Assembly (NCBI RefSeq): GCF_000208865.1
Contig: NC_018395.1
Coordinates: 6,124,839 to 6,188,838 of the forward strand
DNA from: Neospora caninum Liverpool
Lineage: Eukaryota > Apicomplexa > Conoidasida > Eucoccidiorida > Sarcocystidae
Direction: 5' to 3'
Length of the DNA stretch: 64,000 nt
The notes beneath the pieces were generated by a model. The model ran no database searches. It was not told where the DNA came from and saw only the letters and a program-made list of their open reading frames with translations. Every line of letters begins with the position of its first letter. The stretch's first letter is position 1. A program made the position numbers and the translations under genes. Positions 1 to 11,464 of this stretch are shown here, piece after piece.

Positions 1-19
1 TGCTGCGCAGGAGTCGTCC

Positions 20-1869
20 TTACGGTTTGTCAGACTGGGTCACTTTGACGTTGAGCTGTTTTTCCGTTTCAGAACCAATCAGCGTGCTATCTGCAGACCA
101 AAGGCTCTAGTTTATGCATTGGCGATCCCCTGTGGTCTGCCTACTTTGTTCGGTAGCTGCAGTTTCGCTGAGTTCAAGAAACGAAGCTTGTCGGTCCTGG
201 CGGGGCGATGTCGATTCCGTTGTATGAAAATGAAGTGTTGGTATAATTCGTACTACTGTTTCTGTTTCTTTTCCTTGTGGGCACTCGACTTTGAAATCTG
301 GGTATCGAGTTCGCAACTCTTGACATTTCTGCAAACGTCCGTCATATATTAGGCTATTTGTGGGTCTCAGGTGAGACGTACTGTGCCTAGAAACGGTGCC
401 CCTTCTTCGTCAACCTCCAGAAATGCTAATGTCCGTGATGCCGGGGCAGTGCCGCTCAACTGCTCGTGTATGGCGATTCCCACAGTCTGTTGCAGTCGTT
501 CATTTTCTATTATGGTCTCAACGGTGGATGAGAGGAAAGCTACTACCTCAGTATCAACGAGAAAAGGATTCATCTGAATCTGGATGTTTTTTTCGAGTTC
601 TGGGAGCCCGAAAGCATTCATGGATTCGCAGTCCTTCTACACAATACGGTTACCCTGCACCGTTATTTTGGTGAGTTGCTCGAATTCCGAGATTGCTTGC
701 TGAAACATCTGCCGATACCACGGAATGAGGCTACTGAACGAGGACGAAACTGCCACACTACACTCACCCTGGTTTCCTCATCTGTCCGAAGTTCTTCTAT
801 TTCATCCTACGTTGCATCGCATACGCATCAGGCGGACAAGGGACTCCTGAGGTTTTCAACTAACCATTTTCTCCTTTATCTGCGGGCTAGGCTCTTTTAC
901 ACCCGTGAGCTAGAATCGTAGCCACCATCCACAGGTTGCTTGTCCTTTCACATAGCGCAGAAAGGCGCACCTCAACTTTCACGGATGGAAGCGGATCCGC
1001 TGCTCCAAGCATCTCGAGGAAACTGCTTTTTGAGGAAGCGGCGGCAGCTGCACCCGTTTCAAGGAATGAAGTGGCAGACACGGCAGAGGCGACTGGTATG
1101 GGCCCATTTACGTGCTCCTTCACTTCGCTGTGCGTTACTTTGTTGGGCACAGTGTCCTTTCTACATGAGTGCTTCACTGGTGTTCGAAACGTTAGGGTCC
1201 CATGGCCTAAACCAGTCACCGAACCTGGCTTGAACTTGGAGGAACTGCGGGGGGGCGGCTGAGGCCGTGGTAAGCGGTGTCATCGACGATTTGACTGCGC
1301 TCCGGAGAATGTTTGGGCTGTTGAATACTCTCATTGCCTAGAAAGAATTCGAACTCCAACCGAGACGCATAGTGCACAACTGCGCTACGCTCACCCTTTC
1401 CACAGCACCAGAAATCTGTATTTGCGAATTATCGAGCTGCCTGTTGTATTCGTCTTCGAGTTTGGCCATCAGTCCCTGTAGCGAGGAAGTCGCTAGCACG
1501 TCAGCGAAACCACTAATCTGATTTTTGGATACCTCCTCTAGTCTCATTCGCGCTCTTTCAAGAAGCTGTATTTCCCCTGTCACTTGGGGCAAAGCCTGAA
1601 CCACACTTTTCTCATCTCGTACTATTCAAGAAGAGCGCACGAACCTTACATCCTCAGGTGGAGCTAGCTTCACCTCAATTGAGGGAAGCGTCTGAGCATT
1701 TTGCTTGAAAGGAATCGGCCATTGACTGTCGTACAGCTGGAGAGAGGACATCATCGTCCACAACGCGTGTCTCTCAATGCATCATTGTTACCTTCGCGCT
1801 ATCAGCGGTTCCGGAGCTAACGCCGATGAGAGAAAAGAACAGGATCCACAAACTTTTGGTGCCCCACAT
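20..1869 (-). CDS. Secreted protein, unidentified; 5' part of gene, runs off the left edge
   Basis: I do not recognise the family. Exons that close in phase: 1792-1869, 1650-1736, 1395-1595, 1225-1337, 971-1160, 865-909, 768-806, 654-708, 382-599, 145-328 and 24-90, giving about 425 residues. Residues 1-20 are a clear signal peptide (MWGTKSLWILFFSLIGVSSG), so the product enters the secretory pathway. The following region has charged helical stretches and no further membrane span. The motif SFLE occurs three times (two in exon 971-1160, one in 145-328). All introns are 53-64 nt. Reading exon 654-708 straight on would meet a TAG, but a 54-nt intron (600-653) removes it. The last visible exon either stops at TAA 20-22 or, more likely, splices at the GTAAGG donor at 23 and leaves the window. 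The exon 4/5 junction has an alternative acceptor starting exon 5 at 1127. The existence of the gene is well supported; its function is not. Confidence 0.72.
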
Positions 1870-2931
1870 TTTCAATACGGCGGTCGTCTGGACTAGGTTA
1901 CAGCGTGATCCACCCGCCGAGGCATACAATTATAGAACGCAGTTGTATTCCAGTTGGCTTTTACCCTGTTGGAAGTAGTGTGTAGCTACACAACCCTGTC
2001 TGTGTCCCGCAAAAAAAAACTGCTGTCAGGGAAACTCACGGGCTCGTGGACGTTGCATCAACTGAAAAAAAGACTACTCACATGTGATTTCGTCCGTAAC
2101 CCTTGGTGTAATACCTCAGGTCGACTAGCCTTGTGGCACTACCACCTGGCATGCTAACTACCTGGTGTCAGTGTGATGACGTGGATCGCTTGTGATCAGT
2201 ATCGCACTGAAGCGCTATCCAATGGTTCGATTCGTGGGTGCAATCTAGCCCTCCTCTTGTCCTACTGTTAATACATAACATCGACTGAACCACATCCGCA
2301 GTCTTAACGCTATCAACACTTGTTGTCAAGCAGAAGGGAAACCTTTGACTCCAGGATGCCGCCTTCCGGAGTATGACCGCGGCTGTCGAGTTCGAATGGG
2401 TGTCCGCCGGAAAAGGTGCTGTTCCCAGCGGCTTTGTCCACCGACTCTGTGCCGTTGGGCCGTTTGACGCACATGAGACACGTCCCTCCACAGGAGGGAT
2501 ATACTGACACGGAAGGAACAATAGTCTGAGGAACGATAGTAAGTTCTTCTGTCAACCCACGGCTGAAAGATTCATCTTTTTCGCTCGGTGTCCTTTGACG
2601 GCCAAGATTGATACCGGTCCTCGCTCCATAAGTCGCTCGCTAATCATTATCGAACATCTATAAAACTATAGGCTTTTTGAGCATGGTGCCACCTGCAGAC
2701 ATGCTCTCTACGAAGGTTATTGTGAACAACAACAGAGTGCTGTTCATTTTTTACATGAAAGGAGAGTCATCAAACAACAGACGCGAGCAGGCGACATCGC
2801 GTGAGTGTCACCAAATGAAAAAGTAAAACTGCGATGATAATAAAAATAATGTTAGTCTCCAGCGAGCCCAGTGCTTGTAGCCAGGGAAGGCGCGCCTGAG
2901 AGTGACACCACCCGCAAGGGGAGAAAAACAG
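1870..2931. other. Intergenic, about 1.06 kb
   Basis: The stretch lies between the start of the secreted-protein gene and the 3' end of the membrane-protein gene, so it should hold the former's promoter. A minus-strand open stretch at 2313-2555 reads in a coding-like way, but I could not tie it to a start or neighbouring exons. No RNA gene or repeat is seen. Confidence 0.5.
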
Positions 2932-4881
2932 TCAATTCTTGCGTATGCCTAACGACTGCGCAATGGGCGCCCTTCGTCCTTGCCGGTTGTAATCCTTGGT
3001 GGTGCAGAGCACGAGTAGTTGCTGTAAAATCTCCCCATTCCTAAACGCTTACCAAGAAGGTTAGAAGCACATGGCCAATACAAATCCCTCCAATGGTGCA
3101 GGCCTTCCTGGCGACGGTCGAGTAGTGCAGGAAAGCCCAGAAAACCAGATTCGTCGCCACTAGACTGAACATGTTGAGCACGGTCACTGTTAAACCTGTT
3201 TGAAACAACAGCACACCCGCCAATTCGAAAATTGGGACGCCGATGCCCCGGTGACCCATAAGCAATTGAGTTGACCCTAAGCGCAAAGGAATTCTTACCA
3301 AACAGAATTGTGTTGGCAGTTGGAGACGACTTGAGAAACGGAATGCTGGCAATGCCTGCGTTAGTCACGTCTCTCCAGACTGGCACACAAACACAACAGC
3401 CACCGCGGCAGATGCAGAGGCTGTCGGGGGCCGACCGGAGAAAGCCGGTTTATGAGTCGCTGCTGACTGCTATGCACTCGAGCATTCATGCTGGAACTCA
3501 CCTGGGAAAACATTGACTACCGCAAGAGGAACAAAGAAGCCACTGCCGACTGCTCCAGCAACCTGCGAGGTACAGCATACAAGAGTGAGAATCTACAGTG
3601 ATGAACGGGAACAGTCAGCGGAAAGGAGTTGAGAGTATTTTCTGGCACTCGACCCGTGTCCGACAAATCTGGGGAATAAGCGCTGCATGATTCTCACCTC
3701 AAGGTTCACTGGAAATAGTTTCGTAGAGGCAAGGCGAGTTCTCAGAAAACAGTATATAACCCGAGCAGCCTCCAGCAATGAGATGTTGAGAAATACCATC
3801 AGCGATGCACAGCCATCGTGACTGCCACCACAGAAGAATTGTGAGACGCCCGCGGCAAGAATAAGGAATCCAAGTGAGGCGATGGTTCTGCTCGCACACG
3901 TAGAAGCAAACGGGACTGGACAATGAATGATAGTTACCAATAAGGAACACATTTTCCACGTTTGCTGTTCGGCTAGCAGCTGTCACGTCTAGCATCCAAC
4001 GCGCTCACGTTTGGCGGACACTTACGAGAACAAGAATTCAATGACGGTTGCTGGCTGGCTCCATGGAAGACACCCAACGCACGAAAACGTTGGTACGCTT
4101 GTTAAGAATGCTCCACACGCAATAGCCACAGACGCAGTACCCCCTTGGCCTGCCTTCAATGCGACGGCGACAGCCAGAAAGGCGGAAAGCAACGTTCCCA
4201 GAAGCCCTCGCCGGACCCACATCTCCGAAACAACCTTGTCGCGTCACTTGTGTGGCCCGTACTGTAAGGCGGTTCACGAGTTGATGCAGCGAATGGGCGT
4301 AGAAGCAGATGAGTATACTCGCGGCGGAACTGCTGGCGATGCGCTGGTCACCGTCACATTTTTGGTCACAAAAAAGTCAGCCCTGCACCCCTGAGCCAAA
4401 TAACTCTCGTCATCATCGCTGCGCATTTGATTTCAAGAGAACATGGCATTCACAATCATCTATGGCGCGATTAGCCACGAAAAAGAGGCAATCGCATCTC
4501 TGATGGTACCCTTTCAGTCAATCGGTGCGAGCGCAGTACAACAACGAGCTCTATCACCGCAAAACTTATTTGTACTTGCTCTTCTTCAGGTAACCCACTT
4601 GTCTCCACTTTGTATAAAGCGGGAATGTCTTTCCAGACGAAGCCTTAGTGGACTATGCTTATCCTGAAGAAGCACTTCGTTGCACCGATGAAGCGAATCG
4701 GACCCACTTGCAAGCACGAACATCCGCGAGCGGTCTGCCCGCCACAACTTCGAACTCAACAGTTAGCCAACGGGGGCAGTTCAGCAGCTCACCATAAAAT
4801 AAGTAAGACGGCAATAGCCCCCCATATGTCTAGAAATAGTTTCAGCAGGTATGTGTACTCCTCAAATGATGCTTTCTCCAT
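2932..4881 (-). CDS. Multi-pass membrane protein, unidentified
   Basis: A gene of small exons encoding hydrophobic segments; I do not recognise the family. The likely start is ATG at 4881 in exon 4793-4881 (protein begins MEKASFEEYTYLLKLFLDIW and enters a membrane span). Further supported exons end at 4026 (a hydrophobic stretch around residues AFLAVAVALKAG), at 3698 (segments SLGFLILAAGVSQFF and ASLMVFLNISLLEA), and at 3053 (VLNMFSLVATNLVFWAFLHY and IGGICIGHVLLTFL). The final exon 2932-2994 encodes a basic tail ending in GIRKN and stop TGA; it joins the previous exon in phase across a 58-nt intron. About six membrane spans are visible. The exons between 4.2 and 4.8 kb and the 3.9-kb junction are unresolved because several phase-compatible splice choices exist. 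The length and span count would fit a small transporter or an organelle membrane protein, but no signature supports either. Confidence 0.5.
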
Positions 4882-6354
4882 GTGCAGGCAATTTTGAGAG
4901 CGAGACAGAGCCACTCAGCAGCGTGCGCACTCGCTGCATGCGGTACTAAGCGGTTGGCGAGCACAATACTAGGAAATCGCTTAACGAATGGAACGCGAAG
5001 AAGAGTTATCAAGGGAGAACACACAAAAACCAGTATTTCTCCTGAAGAGTACAGGACGTCGGAGCTATGATGTAATTATTGTACGTATTGAAGCCAAGAG
5101 AGACATGTGCGTCTTCCGCGGTCTTCCCCCGTCGGAGACACCGCGAAAGTGTGCTGCCTACTTGGTACACTCTCGGCGAGCACAGTAAAAAAAAAGCACT
5201 TCCAGCAGGATCTAAAATACGACGCGAGGAGGACACGGACAACAGCTTCTCTGGCATTTCCATATGGAGTGCGAGAACGTGCACGTACGCACACATCTGC
5301 TGAATAGCATGAAATTTTTATAATGGGGAACAGTGAGACTCATCTCCCGAACCAGCGACGTGAGCACATGGAACCTGTACCCTGTAGTGCAGCCTCTAGA
5401 TGCCACGTTAGCCAGTCACACGCGTGTATCTTCAGCAGACCACATTTTTGTATGAGATGGGGCATAAAAAATTCTGCTATCAGGGGTCTGCACATACACG
5501 TCTAAAAAGTCCTGGCTGGAGGGACGTAGATTTCGGGCTGTAACAGCAACTTTCACAGGCTATTCCGGAGTTCACTTGCTGTGGGTGGTGCAGGCTTCAT
5601 GCTGACTAGACATAGCTGCAGACTAACCTCTAGTGGTGTTCCCTTAAAACGTGCAGCGGATGCCTCACTAGAGGAACAGCGCCGTCGGGATCACCGTGTA
5701 TCTGTATATAGAGTTCACGAGGCGATTGCCCACCCTCGTAACTCGCTTCAGCTGCACTTCAGATTCTCGGGCGTGCGTAACGCCTACATGCTTAGTGAGT
5801 GGATTTCATGTCATTTACTGAAGAAAAACAGATGAACCACATCAGGCGGCTTCCTGGAAGGATGTAATGTGCACGCGAAACTAGCGGCGGCTAATAAATG
5901 AGGAACTTGTATCTGTCGGGGGTTAGCCAAATTGGCACATACACTCTACGCGAGCCAGATCGGGTTACGTTGCGTCAAGGTGGAAGGATGCGTTTTGCAT
6001 GTGTATCAGGGGATGATTTGTGTCGCATTGTGGAACACTGTTTCTTTCGGCGACAGTTTTGGGGTTGGTCGGCATGTATTCATCAGATCAATAGTTTCGG
6101 GAAGTGAGAGGCCTTTTCGAAGAGTCTCATCGCAGGTTTATCTTTTCCAGTCTCATATGCAAGCTTGGCTCACATGCTCAGAAAAGACCCACCGTGAGCG
6201 CAGCGCCAAAAAAAAACACAATATCATATCTCATTCGGGAATGCGTGCCTTTCTGCTTGAGAGAACAGAAAATTTTCGTCTGTTTGCGTGCCAGAATCAG
6301 GCTCATTTCACAGCTGTGCTTTTTGCTCGACGGCGTTAACCAAGCAACAGCGAA
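4882..6354. other. Intergenic, about 1.5 kb
   Basis: The stretch lies between two minus-strand genes and contains the presumed promoter of the membrane-protein gene on its left side. Only short overlapping open frames on both strands are present. I see no RNA gene, repeat or recognisable domain. Confidence 0.5.
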
Positions 6355-6684
6355 CTACCGAGACCGGAAGACCAGCACTGCTTGTTGGCTCCCTAGTATG
6401 TCTATGAATGCGATCCAGTCGGCGCACTGCGTCACAGAGCAAGCGAACTTGGATCCTACAACACACTGCCAGGCACCTTCTTTCGAAGAATTCAAAGCCG
6501 CGTCTCGATCACAGTAGTCCTTGATGTCTGATGCAATGTCTTTCTCCAAGGTGTGATTTCGAAGTGCAAGCGTAATGAACTTTTGCACTCGAAGGAGGAG
6601 ATTATGCGGCATATCCGTATGCCTCACTTTCATGGGCAGAAGAGGGATGTCATTCTCTTCTGCTTCGTCTTTCCTAGCTGCCAT
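6355..6684 (-). CDS. Dynein light chain, LC8 (DYNLL) family, divergent
   Basis: This is an intact single-exon ORF of 109 residues from ATG at 6684 to TAG at 6355-6357. LC8 proteins are about 90 residues, dimerise, and bind the dynein intermediate chain and many other partners. Family features are visible in order: KVRHTDMP near residues 19-26, where LC8 has its conserved IKNADM segment; the helix-2 signature LEKDIASDIKDYCD near 46-59; WQCVVGSKFACSVT near 71-84, matching the beta-strand segment WHCIVGRNFGSYVTH; and the terminal strand QAVLVFRSR, matching VAILLFKSG. Compared with canonical LC8 it has an extra acidic N-terminus of roughly 17 residues, and a lengthened loop (RDAALNSSKEG) before the WQC strand. 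The canonical HETKHFIYFY groove strand is replaced by QCADWIAFID, so partner specificity probably differs. It may be axonemal or specific to one stage; that is inference. Confidence 0.88.
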   Translation of the reverse strand: MAARKDEAEENDIPLLPMKVRHTDMPHNLLLRVQKFITLALRNHTLEKDIASDIKDYCDRDAALNSSKEGAWQCVVGSKFACSVTQCADWIAFIDILGSQQAVLVFRSR

Positions 6685-9600
6685 CCTTTGACGATGTGTA
6701 GCTTCTTGAACCTCGCACAGCTACATCCGCACTGAAGTGCACTCAATCCCAATCGCTATGCATGCACCGAAGAAGGGCGGTCGCGACGCGCAAGTGGATT
6801 ATCCACTTCAAATAAAGAGAACCAGATAGATCCCAAAACGCACACAGGGAAATACTGGGAGCTCTTGATGGTTCTGTGGTGCATTCTAGTTGAACACCGA
6901 CTTCGCCACAAGCATATGCGTCCTGTCAGTCTGCAGGGCAACGTAGTCTGCGTCTGTCTCTTGACGACGGGAAAAATGCAACAGATTCCGCTGCGCTCTG
7001 ACCTCTCCAGCGGAGCTGTGTCTATCCTTGTCTGAACTATGTTCAGTGGATTACCGTCTTCCCCAGACGCGTCTACGGTCATGAATAAAGCTGTAACAGG
7101 GTCCTGATGTTTTCCCCCCTTGGGCTGGCCTAGCTGTAGCACGCCGGCATTTTCGGAACAATAATTTGTCCTGGTCCCGCAAGCCGGCAAAAAAACGATT
7201 GCATGTACCCGGGATCCGTCTGATAGTATAGTGCGGGGGCCCACTACTTAGTCAACGAAATCCCTGTGATTTTCATCGTACTTGCATGCTGCCGATCAGC
7301 TGAACCGAGATGCATTGTGCGCAGGACGTACCAACTGAAAAGTAGTAATCTGCTAGCTTTGTTGGCAACCGAACTGCCCTCCTATGTGTTCTCTGGCAGG
7401 CAATTATCGATCTGTGCTCGTTTCTGAGGAATGTCATGACATGGACGACAATAGATGTAGGCGATGTACAACTCTTGAAAAAGAACGGTTATTCGTCGTG
7501 CATACCTCCCTCGTCTTCGCCTGCATCAATGGCTAGTGTTACCTCCGAAGGCTAGCATGTGCTGCCGCCTTTTACTCCTTATCACATATCTTGGTTTCAC
7601 GGTGCCCTTCACAAGACGCTGGCGACTACAGAGAACTTGTCTCCCTCTTTACAACGTGCAAGATCTCAGGACGCAGTTCAGGTTCCAGGTAACCATGCGA
7701 CTGCTTGACGCATACTCCTTGTTTGACACAAGAAGCCATACTGGTTCTGGTTTTTTCGGGGGCATTTTATTCCTTGCTCCGCCTCATTGGCCAAGCTGTG
7801 TCAAAATATGACGCAGTGTTCCACGTGTGACGAAGCAAGCCGGCCCAAAATGCAAAGCAAGATTCCCTATGGAGCGGCTCTCCTTGGCGTTTCATGTCTC
7901 AAGTTGATCCACTTGGCATTGTGCCAGCGAGTAGCTGCATGAGCGCATACTGTGTGGTTGCTCCAGGCCCCAAACATGACACTTATCCGTGGGTCTTTGC
8001 GCGCGTTTACATAACATTCGCTGTCACGCACCGGGCCAATCGCTCGGTCCACTTGAATAAACCGATCCCTCCGGTTGTCGCCGGTCAATGCCGAAACAAA
8101 GCTACACGAGGACCTGGCTCCATTGATCATTCCACGGAAAACGGGTCGTTAATAGGCTGCATTAGACTGCTAGTTTTACCCCCTTCCTACATGAAAAAAA
8201 AAACAGTGGCTTCCAGTGACCTTGCTGATTCTGAATTACACATCGGTAGGTACAACTGGAATTGTATAACTTGAAGACTTCAAGAGCTACCTAATCGCAA
8301 ATCAACATTGCACAAAGAAACAAAAGCTAAATAATCCAGGGTTGAACAGTGGAAATATCATTGTGTTGTGGTTCTACCGCATACCATTGAGATTACGAAG
8401 TTATGGTTTTGGGCTTTCCGCGCTTAACAGCAGCCATTCATTTACGCCGAAGCCACGTTATAAACACTGCACACAAACCGCGCCCCCTAACTGTATCAAT
8501 GTAGGACGAAGCGGGAAACATTTCTTTGCTGCAAAACCTGGTTCAGGAGGGAACAACTTTGCGGCCACTTCATGACTCGTTGCCTGAACAGGGCGCAGGT
8601 CGGCAAGCAAAGGTCACTGGGGTGGGGTTTTTATCGCCATGTGTTCGATTACGGGTCATTTCAGCTGAAGGTAGAGGAGCTGCAGAAGTGATGGCGGAAG
8701 GATGATGGGGTCCAATGAGTTTGGGGCGGGAGGCTGGGCGAATGCACGGCAGTCTACCGACAGAATGCTTCTTCTATTTACGAGGGCTGGTCTGTGCTTA
8801 AAGCCCCAAGGAATGAAGGAAAATATTCACCGCGAGTCTGTGTACAAGACGGGGACCGACCTCTCGTAATGAGCAGAATTATACGGTGCACAGTTGGATG
8901 TCGTACTCGGAGAGTTACTTCAACTGAAAGGTTGAGGATTTCTCGAAGAGCCTAGAATCAGAGTCAGTGCGCGTACCATAACTCGTTTCACCTCGAGGGA
9001 TATCTCTGATCCATGACAAATGAAAGCATGCTCACGGAAAGTCCATTACGAGACAGCAGGTAGGAGGAATAAAGAAGCTTTACTGTGTGCCGGAAAAGCA
9101 CAACGCTCAGTGCCGCCGTAGAGACGCAGGGGGAAGTCAAGGTGAGAGTGTCGTGATATACCTGTGGCACCACCCAGTATACCGTCGTGCAGAGAGGCAG
9201 GGCAGAGTTACTCGCAGGTCCAATCAGGCGGTATGCTTTCGGCTTCTATCTATTTTCCACGTGGAACATCCATATCCGTGCCACACCTCCACTTCTTTTC
9301 GGTATCCGAGCCACCGTCACTTCATGGCCGGCCCTCGGCACAAGAGGAGTCTGTTTTCGTTGTCAGAAGAGAGTATTGACCACCGTAGGGCAGATTGTGG
9401 GGTGTCAGCTGGATGATACATGTCATTTCAAAGCAGGCTGTAACGTGTGGTGGACTGCCCTATTCTGAAAGACCGGAGCAATTGGGCCAGAAAACAGCAG
9501 TCACACACTGCTGCAGTGTCGTGGGTTTCCAATTATTGGGGAGGCAATACCAACGGATGAGCTTTTCTCCATGATCAGACCCCAGGATCAATGATGTCTG

Positions 9601-10942
9601 CAAAAGGGCTTCTGGGTTAAACATGGCCAGCTTCGACCAGGGCCGTCACTCGGGATCTGTCTCACGAATACTAGATTCACTCAGGCAGTATCGAGTGCGG
9701 AGCCCGGTCACGCGACTGTTTCAGTTTAACTTATGAATAAGGCTGTCTAGGGAGAGAATCGTTTTACAAAAAGAGAGATAATGTTCACGGGCGATCCAAA
9801 CATTTCCCTCGAACCAAATTACGAGCCGTGTCCCTACGCGGCACTTCAGTCACAAGTCAAGCTGAATTTGCGTCCTTGGGGTAAGGTTCTACTGGGGGGC
9901 CAGCGTTGCTTGCACGACTGTGGCTGTGTACCTCAGTAGGTGTACACGAACAGTTTCAGTGAGAGCACGATCTTCAAAAGGGTGGGGGAATCGTAATCTT
10001 AACGGACTTTCCGAGTTGTGGCAAACCACGGCGAAGACCAAGCAACCTAGACGTGCCCGTCGCTCACAGGGTCCCTGCGCAGGAAGTGAGCGAAACCCGA
10101 TTTTAACCTTCAGGTTCCAGAGAGGAAGCAGCAATATTTCTAAAGAATTCCCTGGCACGGCTATTTCAGCTTAGAGCTTTCCAAAAAAACCCCCTGCTCA
10201 TGAAGCTCGCTTCCACAGAGTAAAGCAACATTATGGGGAGAAACCGTGTGAACAAGTCATCCTCACCCGACTTGTGCCTGATGTTTCCAACACTGGATTT
10301 TTGCCCAAGTGATCGCTGCTCTCCTTTTTCGTTCGTCTACAGCTTTTTGGTTCGAGGCGGTGTCTCCTTACCACAGCAACCGTCGTACTTTCAAAGGTGC
10401 CGGCGGCAGTTCCATAGCATGGGGCGCGAGAATCTCGAAACGGCGGGAGACAACTCATATAAATGAACTACATCAAATTTTATATCCGAGAGAACTGGAA
10501 GGAACAGAGCCTGCATTTCCTTAAGTTATGGCACCGACCTGACCTGTGCGACAGCATTTCCCCGGTTGATCGCTTGCGAAAAGCGGCGTTCAATCAAGAC
10601 ACCATCAGCCAGCCCCGTCTCTCCCGCCCGGTGTGCGACAGCAACGCACTGAAGTCATAAACCCCGAAAAAGGGGGGTGGGCGGAGTCTTGTAAAAGCGG
10701 GCGTTTTTCACATGTTTTTCTCACACTCGGTCAGGTGCCTTTTCGCGTCACATGCTTCAGCCGAACGGTGGCGAACCCTTTTAAAGTGGACCGGTTTGAG
10801 ATTTCCTGATTTGAGAGAGCGCCTCTGTGGTTCCCTGTCCATCCCCCCTCATATAATACCTGGGTGTGATTTCAACAGGAAATCTCCCTGTGACTGAAAT
10901 ACCGCATACGAAACTACGACGGTCCACCCTTCATTTTTCGCC
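6685..10942. other. Gene-poor stretch, about 4.3 kb
   Basis: This covers the region upstream of the dynein light chain (minus) and of the polymerase alpha B subunit (plus), so it is a divergent promoter region. One open stretch on the minus strand, 6756-7244, reads in a partly coding-like way but starts with GTG and shows no domain. The rest holds only short ORFs. Given the tiny introns in the genes to the left, a small multi-exon gene could be hidden here; I could not assemble one. Confidence 0.4.
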
Positions 10943-11433
10943 ATGGAAGCCTCATCTCGACGCGAGGGCGTCGATGCGAAGGCACTTCCTGTGCTTCTTC
11001 ACTCTATGCTGACGCAACCGTCGACTTCGTCTCCCGTGACTCTCGGCTACAATGCACCTTCCTGGACGCAGCTCCTGGCAGCTTGCCAAAGCTCGCAAAC
11101 TAAAGGCGATGACTCAGGGGGATTGATGGTTTTCGCTCAGAAAGTGGAGGAGTGTTTGAAGTCGTCAGCTTCGGAGAACCCAGCAATCCTCTCTCAAAAT
11201 TCTGGACTCGACAAAAGTAACGTCAGGTCCCTTACCAAAGCGACACAGCCATGGCTGCGCACGCGCGGCGAATACAAAGGTAATCTCCACCAACTCCGGA
11301 GCGCGAGAACTCTAGCCCACCATCGGCAAAAAAACAAATACGTGGTTTGCGAAGCATTGTGTGCAGGTCTGTCAGGTCTGTATGCTTGTCCAACTACCGC
11401 TGATCTGATGCACTGAACAAACACGCAAATGCG

Positions 11434-11464
<31 letters not shown>

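Noticed and set aside
600..660. In-frame TAG between two exon-like stretches of the leftmost gene, first taken as evidence for a pseudogene
   Set aside because: A 54-nt intron (600-653) with a good donor (GTAACC) and acceptor (CCCAG) removes the TAG and closes phase, matching the other introns of this gene.
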